64,000 nt of DNA from the NCBI GenBank assembly GCA_963678705.1, contig OY783212.1, positions 13,826,001 to 13,890,000 on the forward strand, given 5' to 3'. Both the position numbers and the translations under genes were made by a program. The notes beneath the pieces were generated by a model that was not told the origin of the DNA, did not search any database, and worked only from the letters and a program-made list of their open reading frames with translations. Source of the stretch: Panorpa germanica. Taxonomy: Eukaryota > Arthropoda > Insecta > Mecoptera > Panorpidae. Positions 49,117 through 60,908 of the stretch are shown here, piece by piece; the first letter of the stretch is position 1, and every line of letters begins with the position of its first letter.

Positions 49117-49585
49117 AAGCTAGTCAGTGTGAAACTGCAGTGAAAGTTAATTTTTATATGACAAATAGAATATGAATCTTCCAGCTTGTGGGTAGCTGGC
49201 AAATACATTAGACTACATGAAGAAAATATTTTTACTCTTAAAATACATTCTTTGGGTAAATAAAGCTAAAGAAACGATTGAAATATATTTGTAAAAGAAT
49301 ATTTTTGGTTATATTTTTAATTTGTTTATAGATATTGCAAAGTTTAGTACAAATATATAAAGTTTCCGAAAATAATAAAATGTAATTAATAAGGTAAAAA
49401 ATAGTGATAGTTTACATAAAATATTACATGTACAATTTAAGGTAATAATCCGCAGATAGAGTATTGTCTTGCAAGGCAAGTTTCACACTTACTGGCTTTT
49501 CACAAGCTAATTTGAAGGTTTCTTTTTGTACTTCTCAATTAAAAATGTTCTTTAAGTATAGTGGTAGTTTATTACAAGCTAATTA
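49117..49585. repeat. Cluster of TAGCTTGTRGCAAG-family repeats with inverted arms
   Basis: AGTAAGCTAGTCAGTGTGAAACT (in part, from 49116) is inverted at 49477-49497 as AAGTTTCACACTTACTGGCT. Nearby are GAATCTTCCAGCTTGTGGG (+, 49173) and, on the minus strand, AATTAGCTTGTGAAAAGCC and AATTAGCTTGTAATAAAC. The parts occur in the same order as in the copies at 1.6, 11.6 and 32.3 kb. The cluster may be a composite element with ~20-bp inverted termini or a rearranged array. Confidence 0.5.
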
Positions 49586-49923
49586 AAATGTTACATTGTG
49601 TTACACCTTCTCTACCTGAATTTTATTTTGTCTTTTGCGAATTTGCTGCAATGTTTATGTAAATGTTTTTGTATTTTGTGGTTTAGTACTTAACTCCGGA
49701 AACACTAGCTTAAAACTTGCAATTAGCAAACGGTTAGTTGAGAAGCTCTGGATAATATTAGTTCATAGCACCACATTTACAAATACTTGTACTTTTACCA
49801 TTTTACTATTATAGAAATATTAGTCCACGCAAAGCTATACTTCCATTAATGTTAATCCAGTCTATACGTATATAGACTATAGGTAGCTTACTTATAGCTT
49901 GAATAAGACACCTTATTGTAGTG
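49586..49923. other. AT-rich non-coding DNA
   Basis: AGTCTATACGTATATAGACT at 49859-49878 is an 8-bp-stem hairpin. Otherwise featureless. Confidence 0.5.
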
Positions 49924-49947
49924 GTGTGTGTGTGTGTGTGTGTGTGT
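49924..49947. repeat. (GT)n microsatellite
   Basis: Twelve GT units, followed by a doubled TATAGTACACTT string. Confidence 0.9.
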
Positions 49948-50057
49948 ATATAGTACACTTCTGTATAGTACACTTTAACAATACAACATAGGAGTTAAGT
50001 TTACTCTGTAGATGACATGTGTCATACCACTAGAGGGAGTTTTAAACCTTTACAACG

Positions 50058-50065
50058 TGACGTCA
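50058..50065. promoter_or_regulatory. Full CRE palindrome TGACGTCA
   Basis: GTGACGTCAC gives a complete CREB/ATF-type site, with a TACTCGTA octamer 20 bp downstream (50078). A single site in non-coding DNA is weak evidence of function. Confidence 0.3.
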
Positions 50066-50085
50066 CTACTGTAGATATACTCGTA

Positions 50086-50989
50086 TTTATAACCACCTAA
50101 CCAGCCAACGAACCAACCATCCACCTTTTACACGTACGTAACACTTTTAGTAACAAATATCTGTAAAAGAGATTATTTTACAATAGAACATCGAGAGTCC
50201 TTGAAAGTGTTCTTTTCATTTCTCTTTATTCTAAAATATTTTTAAAATGGCTTAAAATTCTTTCGTTATTATAAAAACGTAACGGAATTTTTAGCATTAT
50301 TCTTCTTCTTTCAGATGTTTTGTTCTACATATTCAGTTTCTTTTACAGCGAATAATATTAACTAAATTATGTGAATGGACTTGTATGTTCAAGTTATGAT
50401 GAACAAAAATTATGATCCTCATTGTAAATCCTAATAGTTTCTCCAGAAAATTATTTTTATATTTATTTTAACGTAATAATTTATGTAGTGTATCTATTCT
50501 GTGGCTCTATAACCTCAATATTGTGCATCACTGCTCTAATGTTTGTAATCAAAGAGTACGGTGTGTAGAATTATTATTTATTATGATTAATGTATAGCAT
50601 GTAAATCTACAATTAAAATTGTTATAAAATATTTTTATTGAACATAAATCTAGCTCCTAAATAAGATTAACACGTGCTGCGAGTATATCTGTGTGTAATC
50701 AACAAACAAAATATAAGGGCGCAATAAATTTGAATTACTTAATTTTATTTTCTTGTTTTGAATTTCAAAATAATTATAGCTTGTTTATAGCTATCAAAAG
50801 ATTAAAACAAATTTATCAAAAACAATGTTTAAAAGATTAAATTATAATTTATAAGATTACGAGTTACAGACCCTTTTCTATATATTACGTTACAGTTTAT
50901 AAATCGAAATCAGGTTGTGAAGTTGAACTGAATTCATATAAAACTGCACTGTAAATTAATAAAGTTGCCTATCAAAACCTCAAATATCC
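50086..50989. other. AT-rich non-coding DNA
   Basis: AACCACCTAACCAGCCAACG near 50092 is a short ACC-rich run. No gene signal. Confidence 0.5.
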
Positions 50990-51120
50990 AATTATTTTTA
51001 TTCAATTCACAATATTACAGAAGATTTTAACGGTTGCAATAGTCACTTCTTTCCCTTTAATAATTAAAGGGATAAAAATTTACAAAAAATTTCATCCCCA
51101 CTGTTAAACAAGAGAAGTGC
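50990..51120. repeat. Dispersed repeat, copy 2 (partner at 22426-22560)
   Basis: Shares ATTATTTTTATTCAATTC, CAATATTA, TAGAAG/CAGAAG and TTAACGRTTG blocks with 22.4 kb in the same orientation. The alignment weakens through a CCCTTTAATAATTAAAGGG region (itself a hairpin) and a CATCCC...GAGAAG block. Confidence 0.6.
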
Positions 51121-51465
51121 AGAAGGGCGTTTACCCCTAAGTTCAGATCACCACTGAACTAACCGGTAAAAAATTTTGGTGAAGTAGATGGCTATGTGAA
51201 GTTTCCTTTATTATTCGCATCAACATTTTCATCTCTTGAATTCTGACAGGTGAAGTGGTTTCACAAATTGTAGTTTATAACAGCATATGAATTACTAAAC
51301 TGCGAGCAAACTTTTTAATGGCAAACATTTATAGATTTTAATAAATATGGTTTCGTATGTAGTTCAAATTGTTTACTGGGTATAGTTGTTCTAATACTTG
51401 ATTAGTTTTTTAAGAGTCATCCGTTTGTATAAAGCTATCTTTGATTTACAAAATCACCATAAAAG
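51121..51465. other. Non-coding DNA
   Basis: GGGCGTTTACCCCTAAGTTC at about 51125 is GC-richer and may still belong to the preceding repeat. Nothing else seen. Confidence 0.45.
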
Positions 51466-51585
51466 CAGTGGCGTAGCTACCGTCGTATCAATGACCCCAT
51501 GCTACAAGGGCCCCAAATTTTCCCTTTGTATCTTTTGTGAAAAATCTTTACCCATCATTTGGACCCCCTAAGGCGCGCTTAGGCA
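51466..51585. mobile_element. DNA transposon end, CAGTGGCGTAGCTACC type
   Basis: CAGTGGCGTAGCTACCGTCG followed by GACCCCATGCTACAAGGGCC is the style of terminus carried by many insect hAT-like and related DNA elements. About 105 bp on, GGACCCCCTAAGGCGCGCTT may be a degraded opposite end, but it no longer matches CACTG. No target duplication, so this is a relic. Confidence 0.45.
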
Positions 51586-54023
51586 CAATAATGGAATAAA
51601 TCCTAAAATAAGTCGTTATTATACAGAGTACTTAACATATAAATCTATAATTTGATACTCTAATATTTCTCTTCTTCTCTAAATCATTTAAGCTAACAAC
51701 TTGTAGTTTTGCAGCCTTTTTTCAAAGAATTAATTTTCAAATGATGACGCTTAGTTTGTACTTTTTGATTGGATTGATGTTGCACAACTTCTGAAAGTCG
51801 TATAAGATGAAAGGTCTCGTATAAACATGCTGCTTTCTTTCTAGATTTATAACTCCCTAACAATCATTTATTAAAGTAAATATATATACTTTGCGCCTGG
51901 TGTATAATCTTCCAGTTCATATATAAATGCTTGTATACGTACATATGTGTAACTATGTATATAGATAAAGTGAGTAACGGTAATATTGTTAGAGCCCATT
52001 ATTGTTGAAATTCCATTTGTATTCCTCATTTGTATCCCTAAGTTGTTATTTGACAAAACCTCTTAGTTTACGTTCAGTACGCAACGAAGTGGTTCGCCTT
52101 CGGGAAGGTATATTCTCATCTGAACTCTGAGTCCTAGTTCACTACACATAGTGGGTAACCCTAGCCATATCCATACAGATTACACTGTACATAGTATGTA
52201 GCATCTAACAGAGAGAGTATGCCTCTTACTGTTATTAAAACACATAACGAGGGTTTTCGCACAACCTCTGTCAACATTTATGCCAATTGTATGTGAACAA
52301 AGTTCAGTTAATATTTGTTCCATATGTTCGTTTTTGTTTGTCGCCATTGTGCACAGTGAATTAGAGAGAAACGTGAATGAAATAAAATACTTGATACACA
52401 TTTTATACTCAGATCATTCACACTGTTGTTGACAAATTTTATCTTTATTTAAACAAGAGAATTATATTTGCTTTTGATCTAGTAATGTTGAAATAACTAA
52501 TGCATATTGATATTATTAACGATACTAATAGCAGTAGGTGGAACAAACATCTTATAATTTTATTCTTTGATGTGATGTTTAATCTTTATTTACTTCATTG
52601 AAAAAATTGGAGAGACAGGGAAACTAGAAATGCATGTTAACCATGTTTTTAAATAAATAAAATATATTATGTACTATTAAATTCAAAGTATACTAATATT
52701 TTTTTAAATAATTGATTGATAGTATCAATCAGGCCCAATAATCACACGTTTTTTAGGTCCCACGCGAATTCAGTTGTATCTAGTTACAATTGTCTCTCAG
52801 CCTATTTGAAATTTTCTTTATTGTAAACACATACGTAATGAAAATTGTATTCAGCAAAACTTAACGTCAGTTATCTTAGTTTTGCGGGGTCATTGGAACC
52901 TGTAGCCCAGGCTTGCACGTTTAATTATATATGCCACTGTTGGCGACATGTATTTGATTGATATAATAACAAGAGGCGCGGCTTCCCAATTATGTATGAA
53001 GCGGCAAGGCTCAATGTTTACATATTTGCACCAATTTCCACAATAATTACGAACTCTTACAATAATAACGAATTTAATTTCACAAAACCCACATTTCGAG
53101 ATAAACTAACGCCATAATATTGAAAAGCTCTTCTAAAATAATTCCAAATGTTCCTCTATTCAAAATAGCTTTTATTTTGTATCTTTTTTATAAAAGGAAA
53201 ATTCAATGTTTAATGTAAATACCATCGAATAACATAACAATTGAAAAGGGATTTTAAACCTTAAAAGAAAAGAGCGAATACGATATCTTGTGTAAAAGAG
53301 ATCGTATTCATTTCTCTGCGGTGTAAACCGATTGGACTCTTATGTATCAACAGCTTGAAACCCAGGTCGTATGGATTTTGTTTTGGTTAATATCTACATA
53401 TTTTTGTAACTTTTATTTTATTGTAAGATTTGTTAAAGTGTGTAAATGCGATACAACTCGAATAAAGCGTACTGAAAAGTCGGATGTCGCAAGTAGTCGG
53501 TTTCTATGTAAGAACGGCCTTAAGCAGACATTTTGTAAATCAGTAATGTTAACGCTGTAGTATGTAGTTACCATAGATGATTATCATATATATACCATAG
53601 AGAACTGAAAATTTGGTGGAATTTTACGTTACGTTTAGGTCTCACAACTAATTCAATTCTTTCCTGTATACATTTCTGCAGTTTTTATTTTTGGTATTAT
53701 TCTCAGCCTAGTCAGTTTAGGCTTTAACTCTTATAGTGCATACATTTAAACTATTACTACATATATAGTGTGCTCTTGCAATCTTTGCACAATTAATAAC
53801 TGACAAGCAAAAATAATATCTTGTTTCTCAAACTATAATGAATTAAAAAGTCAGCATTTTCTTCTATTTTAAGCAAGACATTAGCATTCTTATACTTTAA
53901 ACACTAATACCACTATAAGCTGGTTCTATTACCCCTTTTATCCGCTCTAACCACTTTATTCATCGTCTTTTAAACGTTCCATAGTGTCTCACAAAACCCA
54001 TCATCCTGTTTATATTTCCACAG
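51586..54023. other. AT-rich non-coding DNA, 2.4 kb
   Basis: Frames at 51871-52056, 52180-52401 and 53342-53560 lack motifs or splice context. A small GC-richer string, GAAGTGGTTCGCCTTCGGG, occurs at 52086. No further feature is supported. Confidence 0.5.
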
Positions 54024-54078
54024 CATCAAGAAACGTCTTGAACGCCAGAAAACAGACACAAGCGCAGGCACAGCTTAG
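54024..54078 (+). CDS. Weak candidate terminal exon
   Basis: TTTATATTTCCACAG at 54009-54023 is an acceptable acceptor. The following GC-richer sequence reads IKKRLERQKTDTSAGTA and then TAG (54025-54078). A second frame from the same acceptor reads SRNVLNARKQTQAQAQ and stays open to about 54110. The charged composition is more gene-like than its surroundings, but two competing frames and no visible partner exon make this speculative. I do not recognise either peptide. Confidence 0.12.
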
Positions 54079-56776
54079 GATCCACGAAACTGTGCTAAAC
54101 TAAACACGAGAAATCTCACGAGGAGGTTTAGCGGTTTCTCACTGGAAGATAATTGCCTTACACTGTACCCCTAACACTTGGTAATAGAATACCATCACTA
54201 CGAGTAGAAATGGTTTTGTATCTGTCTTGGTTACTGGACCATTTTCTTACGTTTAAAATGAAATGGAATATACACATCGTATCCGTACTTACGTATAGAT
54301 GTTGCTGTTACGATCGACGCAAAATTGTGCTTGGTACAGACTAGTACGACTCTAACATGCGGTAGCCAACATTTGTTGCAAGAACTTGTGCAACACCGTC
54401 CACAATGGTGTAACGTATAACTTAATACATAGGCATCAAAGTCATCTAGTCTATAAAGGATTTTGATTTTCACTCTGACGGTAAATAAATATAATAAAAA
54501 ATGCAATAAAAATACTTTTTGCTTTGTAAATATACATGTACTAGTCGCTGTAGGTACCATGCAATATGTCTCATTGACTATTTATAAATGAATTAAGTGA
54601 ATGAAGAATACAGAAAAGCAGAGCATATGGTTAGTCGAAAACATCTTATTATACTTTGAAAAACTGAATGGTGGGGATAAAAGCATTTTCTAATTCCATT
54701 TTCTTTGTCTTTAAATATACATGTATAATACTTGCTAATCATTCCACTTTTTGTTGGTTATGTTTTAACAAATTTTGGTAAGAATATTACTTAGTCTCTG
54801 AACAAAACCGGCAGAACACTTATTACAGGCGCGACTATTTTTTGTCTTACGAAAATCTGTAAGTATCTATCTTAAAATAAATATAAATTTCCCCTGTATG
54901 CATAAATTACCTTCTTCAATAAATGCATTTTTAAAGTAATTTAAATATTATAAGATATTACTTAACGTTAATAGCGACATAAATAATTAATATGGATAGT
55001 AAATAAAATAGTCATTAAATTAATTAGTTGTATCTGACAACACTGTGTAAGGAGTACCATTTTAAATAACAATGTAATGTATAATGATACAAACAAAGCA
55101 CTGCTGTTTATTTCCTTTTTATTATGTAATGATTTTGTAATTAAAACTTATGAAATCTTGCTTCATTAACTTGATTACACGATTCTAAGATAACAATTAA
55201 TTAATTAACACAAGACCTTATTTTATTGTCACCTGAACAGATAATTCTAGTCTAAATATGAAAAGGAAATATTTAGAGAACAAAGCCAATTCAGCACAAT
55301 ACAAAATATAGAATTTCAAATATGAAAACATAATGAAGCAAATAAATTAGAAAGAGAAAGAAATAAAGTTTGAAGTTTCTTGGAATTTAAGTATACGAAT
55401 AATTATAATTATAACTGAATTAGTATCTTTACCCATTGCATAGCAACGTGTTGGTATATTTTGACTTAACCTATAATTAAATCGGTAATTTCATAATTAA
55501 TTACTTTTTTACTCTTCTGCATTTTGGATTTTGTAACTTATTGATTGTAAACTAACTAATAAAGTAATTTTTTTTCCAAATTTCAACTTTCTACCTTTCT
55601 TTGACTCTAATTTTTTTCATAAACAAATATTGAACTTTTTATAAAGATTCTTACTATATCCCAATAGCGTTACTAGAGCTTTAAGCCCTTTTTACAATTT
55701 TTCAACTTCTAAATTCTGCTATCAACATCAAAACACAGAGATATTTAATATCTGTTATTCTTTTTTTGTACATTTTAGCGGACATTGTTCTCCTTTAATC
55801 TCATACATTATTTTTATCACCGGCTGTCCACACAGGGTTCTTTCCTCACGTGAATAAGACCGCTTCATGCATGTTTAATGCACATGACAAATTCATAGCC
55901 AACAGTTTTTATACCGTCACTGCACTCGTACCATCAGTCTTAAATAAACCCGTCTCTATTGGATACGAGTAAAAGCTTTAATAATTTTATTATATGTATC
56001 GAAGAATTACTGACTGAGAAATATGGTTATTTATAGTTTACCAGTACTTTTTTACTCATAAAGATGAATATGTACAAATACATGATTTTATTCATTCATA
56101 CTTAAATGTTACTTAAATATGAATGTTACCTTAAATTTATATAACACAATTTTACATAAGTAAAACCTAAAATCCTTAACAAAAACTTCTCAAAATGTTA
56201 TATTTTTTGTATAAGTTTGTATGCTATTGCGTAAAAGGGTGGATTTATATTTAAAAAATCAGAAAAATAGGCCATATAACGTTGTATATTTCAGGTTTCG
56301 AGATCATAATAACTCACAATATAGTAGAAGGTCGTCGGTGATAGAACTCTGCAACGGAAATAAGCCGACTTTAAATGAATTAAATTAAACAGAAAATCGC
56401 ATCACCTAGCTATTATTAGATGATTATTTATCAAGTTTTGTTCGTGAATTACTTAAATTAAATATAGACAAAACAAATTACATAGATTTTAATATGAATC
56501 AACTATTCATTGTTCAGACTCAGGATATTTTCATTTAGACAACCAAGCCACTCATATAAATATGTCAAACATTTTAAACACATCACTTTATTTATCTCTG
56601 GCACGCTGCTACTCGTATTTTGAGAGAATTGTGAATTTCTCTTTAATAAATTTCCATAACTTACGCTTGATTACAAAACCCAATTAATCATCAAGCTGCA
56701 GCAAATAAATTGAAGAGTAAATTTTAATTTAAGTTAGTTGTAGAAATGAAATGCTTTCAGAAAGGATGTCTGTTGT
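54079..56776. other. AT-rich non-coding DNA, 2.7 kb
   Basis: TACGAGTA at 54199 and 55964, and TACTCGTA at 56610. A 109-codon antisense frame at 54231-54560 is the joint longest in the window but is Leu/Tyr/Cys-rich with no domain or splice context, so it was not called. CAAATTTCAACTTTCTACC at 55577 echoes the string at 24.1 kb. Confidence 0.5.
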
Positions 56777-56802
56777 GGGGGAGGGAGTGGGGGTTAACGG
56801 GG
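56777..56802 (+). other. G-quadruplex motif
   Basis: Runs of 5, 3, 5 and 4 G are separated by loops A, AGT and TTAAC, satisfying the usual G3+N1-7 pattern. Such a run is notable in a window this poor in G. The 87-codon frame starting at 56751 is an accident of this tract plus a hydrophobic AT-rich extension. Confidence 0.7.
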
Positions 56803-58670
56803 AACGGTGTACGGCTGCTGGAGTTCTGTTATTGATAACCCTTGTCTGTTATCTCTCATTCTCATGTACTTTATTTCATATAATAATAGAGTTTATAAAT
56901 TACAAAACTACTTTTAAAATGACGTCGTTGTACTATTATTCAGTTTTGTTTTATTGTTTGATATTGTATCAATTGCATAATGGATATTATTTCCGTTCTG
57001 TACTTACAGTCTAAAAAATTAATTGAATCCTATACATAAAAACTTAATACTAGATAAATAACCAATGAAAGAATATAATTTAATCTGGATTTGTACTTGT
57101 ATTTTATAATATTACAAGTATTCAGATTTAATATTACTAGTTTTTGCCTAAGTATAATAGAAATAAATGTAAGGTACAATTCTTGTTTTGTGTTTTGTGG
57201 GCTAGTATTATAATATTAATGAAATCTATAACAGTATCAAAAGTCAACATTTTAAGAGGTCTTCAGGCTCCACTTAAATTTAGATTAATAGCATATATTA
57301 AGCACTTCATATTTACCTACTTATCTTAACTTGAATTTTAAAACGATAAAATTATCATAAATTTAATGTTTCTATTTATTAAAATTATTTCGCCATTTCA
57401 TTAAATATTTGCATAATCAAATTTATTTTACTTTTTATTTAAAACAGCAGAATTTTCATTTCAAAATCAGAATTTTTAATTAAAAATAAAAATTCATATT
57501 TCCATTCTAGTCCTCGCATTATTTGTACACATTTTAATTATGTTCACGTTTTTTTCATCGTTTTAATTGCTATAAAATACTCGTAGGAGCAACATACAAC
57601 CTGTTCACATGTTCCACATAGCGTTATACTCCTATCACAACGTAATGTTTTTGTGTGTTATTCAAATGGTGAAATAAACTCATCTCTACATCTGTAGGGG
57701 CGAGGCGACTCATTTACGTCACATATTTGAAATATGCACACAAGGAACATTATTATGAATTATTGACACTTTTTATACAATTTATTATTGCATATTTCAC
57801 AAATTATAATCCCATAGGAAGATTACTTGTACATCGACATACCCGTTCATAGCAGGAATTACCAATTAGCATTAGCAAGTCGTTTTGATTAGGTATCGTG
57901 TATCAACATTTAATTAATGAACCAGTTAACATCGATATTCCTTGTTAAAAGCGTTACTTGCGTTACAGCTATAGTATGTAATATTCATATTACGGGTAGA
58001 TTTCCAAGTAACCTTGTTTGATAATCAATAATGTAAGTATGCAATAATATACAATACCTAGCAAAAGATCTAGAATGTTTACATTTTACAGCCTAATTGG
58101 GTAGACTTAATTTAAATGTATGTATGTAATATTAAAGTCTTATATGACAAAATTGCAGTTTTGAGATATAGACATGTATCTCATTATCAGGTTTTTTTTG
58201 GTAATTTATCAAAAGAAAAAGTAAATTCAAATTGGCTATTATGAGGCAATTATGACTTGACAAGAGTTAATTATGACAAGACATAAGTCAGATAAGTTGA
58301 AAGCTAAATGTGAATAGTCGCGTGAAACAATTTATATCATATATGGCGAGTAACGGTGCTAGGTTTATCCTGGGTTTATTTAAAATTTTGTGGCTACATA
58401 CATTTTTTCATGGAGATTTTAGAAAATATCTGTAGACCATAGTAGCATCACCACGTGATTTTTTTATATTTCTCTCATAATCATTGTAACAAAATCAGTT
58501 AGACAGAGAGAGAGACAGTTATCTCATTGAATGAAATTATTCGTCGTATTTAAATATGAGTAGATCCTTAATTCTATATTATTGACGCAAGTGAAATGTT
58601 TATTTCCATTTAATCTAATAGATTATTCATCATGAGAACTTATCTAACATCTCCTACATGTTACATTTTC
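56803..58670. other. AT-rich non-coding DNA
   Basis: TACTCGTA at 57578. A CRE-like half site, TTACGTCACA, at 57714, and a short (GA)n at 58505-58514. The frame at 57144-57329 is unsupported. Confidence 0.5.
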
Positions 58671-58925
58671 CAATACCGCAGAGAGTTACGGTACACACTT
58701 CTGTGACTGTCACCAGTCACTCGGCAGTAGGCAGTCGGCAGTCGGCAGTCGGTCGCAGACAGCAGTCAATGTTCACACGGTTATTGAAAGAGCATCCGCT
58801 ATTCGACATCCGTCATGCGGCATGAGGTGGCTCCACTGCGACAAAAACTGAAACTGAATATTGCCAATCCGATGTCGTAAAGTCCACTAATCCAGTGACG
58901 TACTGACGTACTACATTTGAACCTT
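58671..58925. promoter_or_regulatory. GC/CpG-richer island, possible promoter or enhancer
   Basis: About 250 bp with many CpGs (CGGCAGT repeats, GGTCGCAGAC, CATCCGCTATTCGACATCCG, GTCATGCGGCATG), against an AT-rich background. Two TGACGTAC sites lie at about 58897 and 58905. A 21-codon open frame starting MRHEVAPLRQ (58815-58880) and another starting MFTRLLKEHP (from 58769) lie inside, but neither continues beyond a short stop. The features would fit a 5' leader or a regulatory element of a flanking gene. A GC-rich MITE is the main alternative, but I found no terminal repeats. Confidence 0.35.
58721..58755. repeat. 7-bp tandem repeat (TCGGCAG)n, about 5 units
   Basis: Units TCGGCAG, TAGGCAG, TCGGCAG, TCGGCAG and TCGGTCG at the centre of the GC-richer island. 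Confidence 0.9.
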
Positions 58926-59185
58926 TCAGAGTAATTGACAGAGATGACTTAAAAGCTTGTGATTGATCAATTAATGCAAAACAAAGCATTTTGAATGATA
59001 TATTTTAATTATAGAAAAAAATGTATTAAGTTCTATATTTCGTTGATATTGCTTATCTTACAATCGCATCATCATTTATTGTTCACTGAATCCAAAAATT
59101 ACGTCACACAAATTAAATGGATCCATTCGTCACACATTTAAGAAGTCTTGTTTTGTTTTTTTTAAGTCGAATATTAGATTATATG

Positions 59186-59193
59186 TGACGTCA
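59186..59193. promoter_or_regulatory. Full CRE palindrome TGACGTCA
   Basis: TGTGACGTCACA is a complete CREB/ATF consensus site. With ACGTCACA at 59101 and two TGACGTAC sites at 58.9 kb it forms a loose group of four within 300 bp downstream of the GC-richer island. Confidence 0.35.
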
Positions 59194-60727
59194 CAAAGTT
59201 TATGAATCCCCTCATCCTCTTGCCTTATCCATTGTCACAAAAAATACATACTGAATCTGTGATTCGAACCTAGTATTAACGTGAATGAGTAAACTATGTT
59301 TAATAAGTGAACTAACTATCAACAAATTAATTCAATTACACTTTAAACTTATTTAACTAACAATTATCTTGATATTGTAGCTTTATTTATTATATAATTA
59401 TGATATGAGATTGTTTGAAATTCTCTTATTTATATACAAAATTATCTGACAAGAATCATCAGCTTTGTTTGTCTTCCAGAAAGTAACAAAACCACAATAT
59501 ACCAGAGTAAGACATTCAAGCCGTTTATTATATTTGAAAATAATACAAAACCATTTTAATAGTGAGAATCTAATCCTGATATTAAGATGTATATGCACGA
59601 GTATGTATAGCATAACACAGGCGGACATAAGTTCTTTTCAAGTGTTTTTTTTTTTTTATAACATTCCAGGCGTCTTAGGACTACAGAATACTTTTTAAGA
59701 TATATCTCACAGTTCCCAAGTCCCGCCACGTTCCAAAAAAATGTTATTTATTTTTATCTCATTACTAATTAATATAGTATAAACTCCACTGAAGTATTTT
59801 AGTGGGTTTTTCCTCACTCTAGAGAATTTCCATCTTATGACCATATGAGTATACCATATACTCTTACAATATCCTCTATCTACATGGTTTAACATTTGCT
59901 ATGCAATAGTATTTGCAATGGGGAGCCCAGAAGTCTTTTAACTTTTGCTCATGTACTACGAGTACTATAACATAGTACGTCTGGTAACACTGTAACGAAG
60001 TTGATTATTTATTTAACCTTAAAATAACATAAGGATGTAATATCTAACATACATGTCTATTTCCTGTTGAAAACATTACTTCAATTTATAAAAATAATAC
60101 TGCATTTTATATTGGCCGTGTTCTTGTTATATCATATCTATTTTTAACAAGATGCAATATAAAATGTTGCATTTCTTTGATCTCCTGCAAGTATTAGAAA
60201 AAATTATATTGTAATCTCTACCACGTATTTTAATCTATATACATAGCCTAGCTAAAGACAGTGGTGTGGGTACAGCAACCTCTTCAGGGCTCATTTCACA
60301 GTCATATAACCTACAAATAAAAGAATTTCTCCACGGAAATGTACAGTGCTAACTTCCGTAACTCTAAAGACAAAATATCGGGCTAAAAACAATAAAGTTC
60401 ATTTAAAAAAAATTATATTTTTTGCGATTTCTACTGCAATTACTAAAGAAGGTTATATCTCGCGTTCCCTTACAGTGCTATTTAATTATTTTTGTTTAAT
60501 AAATAAGTAGTGTTATTATCATTAATACATACATTTATTATTAATACATTACATGTAACTTTATCCGCAATGGTGAATTAATTTTATTTAATAAAGCCCC
60601 ATTCACAGCTTTAAATTTTAATTTAACGTTTTGCCTTAATAATTAGATCGTTATTTAATATAAATTATTTTTATATCTTCATGTTTCGCAAGCTGAAATT
60701 TACAATTAAGGTTAAATAAAACAGTTA
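59194..60727. other. AT-rich non-coding DNA
   Basis: TACGAGTA at 59957. GGTTCGAATCAC on the minus strand (about 59267-59278) looks like a tRNA B box, but no A box or acceptor stem accompanies it. No gene. Confidence 0.5.
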
Positions 60728-60906
60728 TAGTCTAAATCACGATAGTTCGGCGGCGACTTATACTTAAAAGAGATAGATTATCTTATTCGTTTCTATACAT
60801 ATTATAAAAAAATAAGTAAGTCAGTGCTTTTTATTTATATCAGCAGTTTATACCACACAACTTGTTTTAAGTATGAGTCGCCGTCGAACTCTCGTAATTT
60901 GAACTA
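60728..60906. mobile_element. TA-flanked palindromic MITE, copy C (179 bp)
   Basis: It starts TAGTCTAAATCACGATAGTT, ends in TCGTAATTTGAACTA and is flanked by TA (60726-60727, 60907-60908). Very close to copy A (shared GTTCGGCGGCGACTTATACT, TATCTTATTCGTTTCTATA and ACAACTTGTTTTAAGTATGA). It lacks about 35 bp of the left inner arm (GGTTATAAGAGCGGTATAAA region). Confidence 0.85.
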
Positions 60907-60908
60907 TA

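Noticed and set aside
51225-51260. CTGACAG/GTGAAG as a further recursive splice site
   Set aside because: Pyrimidine tract interrupted by purines next to the AG. The donor lacks G at +5 context of the 25.8-kb site.
54231-54560. 109-codon antisense open frame
   Set aside because: Random-looking composition, no domain, no splice or promoter context. A frame of this length is expected occasionally in 64 kb.
56751-57014. 87-codon frame with hydrophobic stretches
   Set aside because: Starts in the G-quadruplex tract and continues into AT-rich sequence. Apparent membrane segments are typical of AT-rich random translation.
59262-59282. tRNA B-box-like GGTTCGAATCAC on the minus strand
   Set aside because: No A box at the right distance and no acceptor-stem pairing. 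Also checked and rejected: GGTTCGATCTCC near 3044 (minus).
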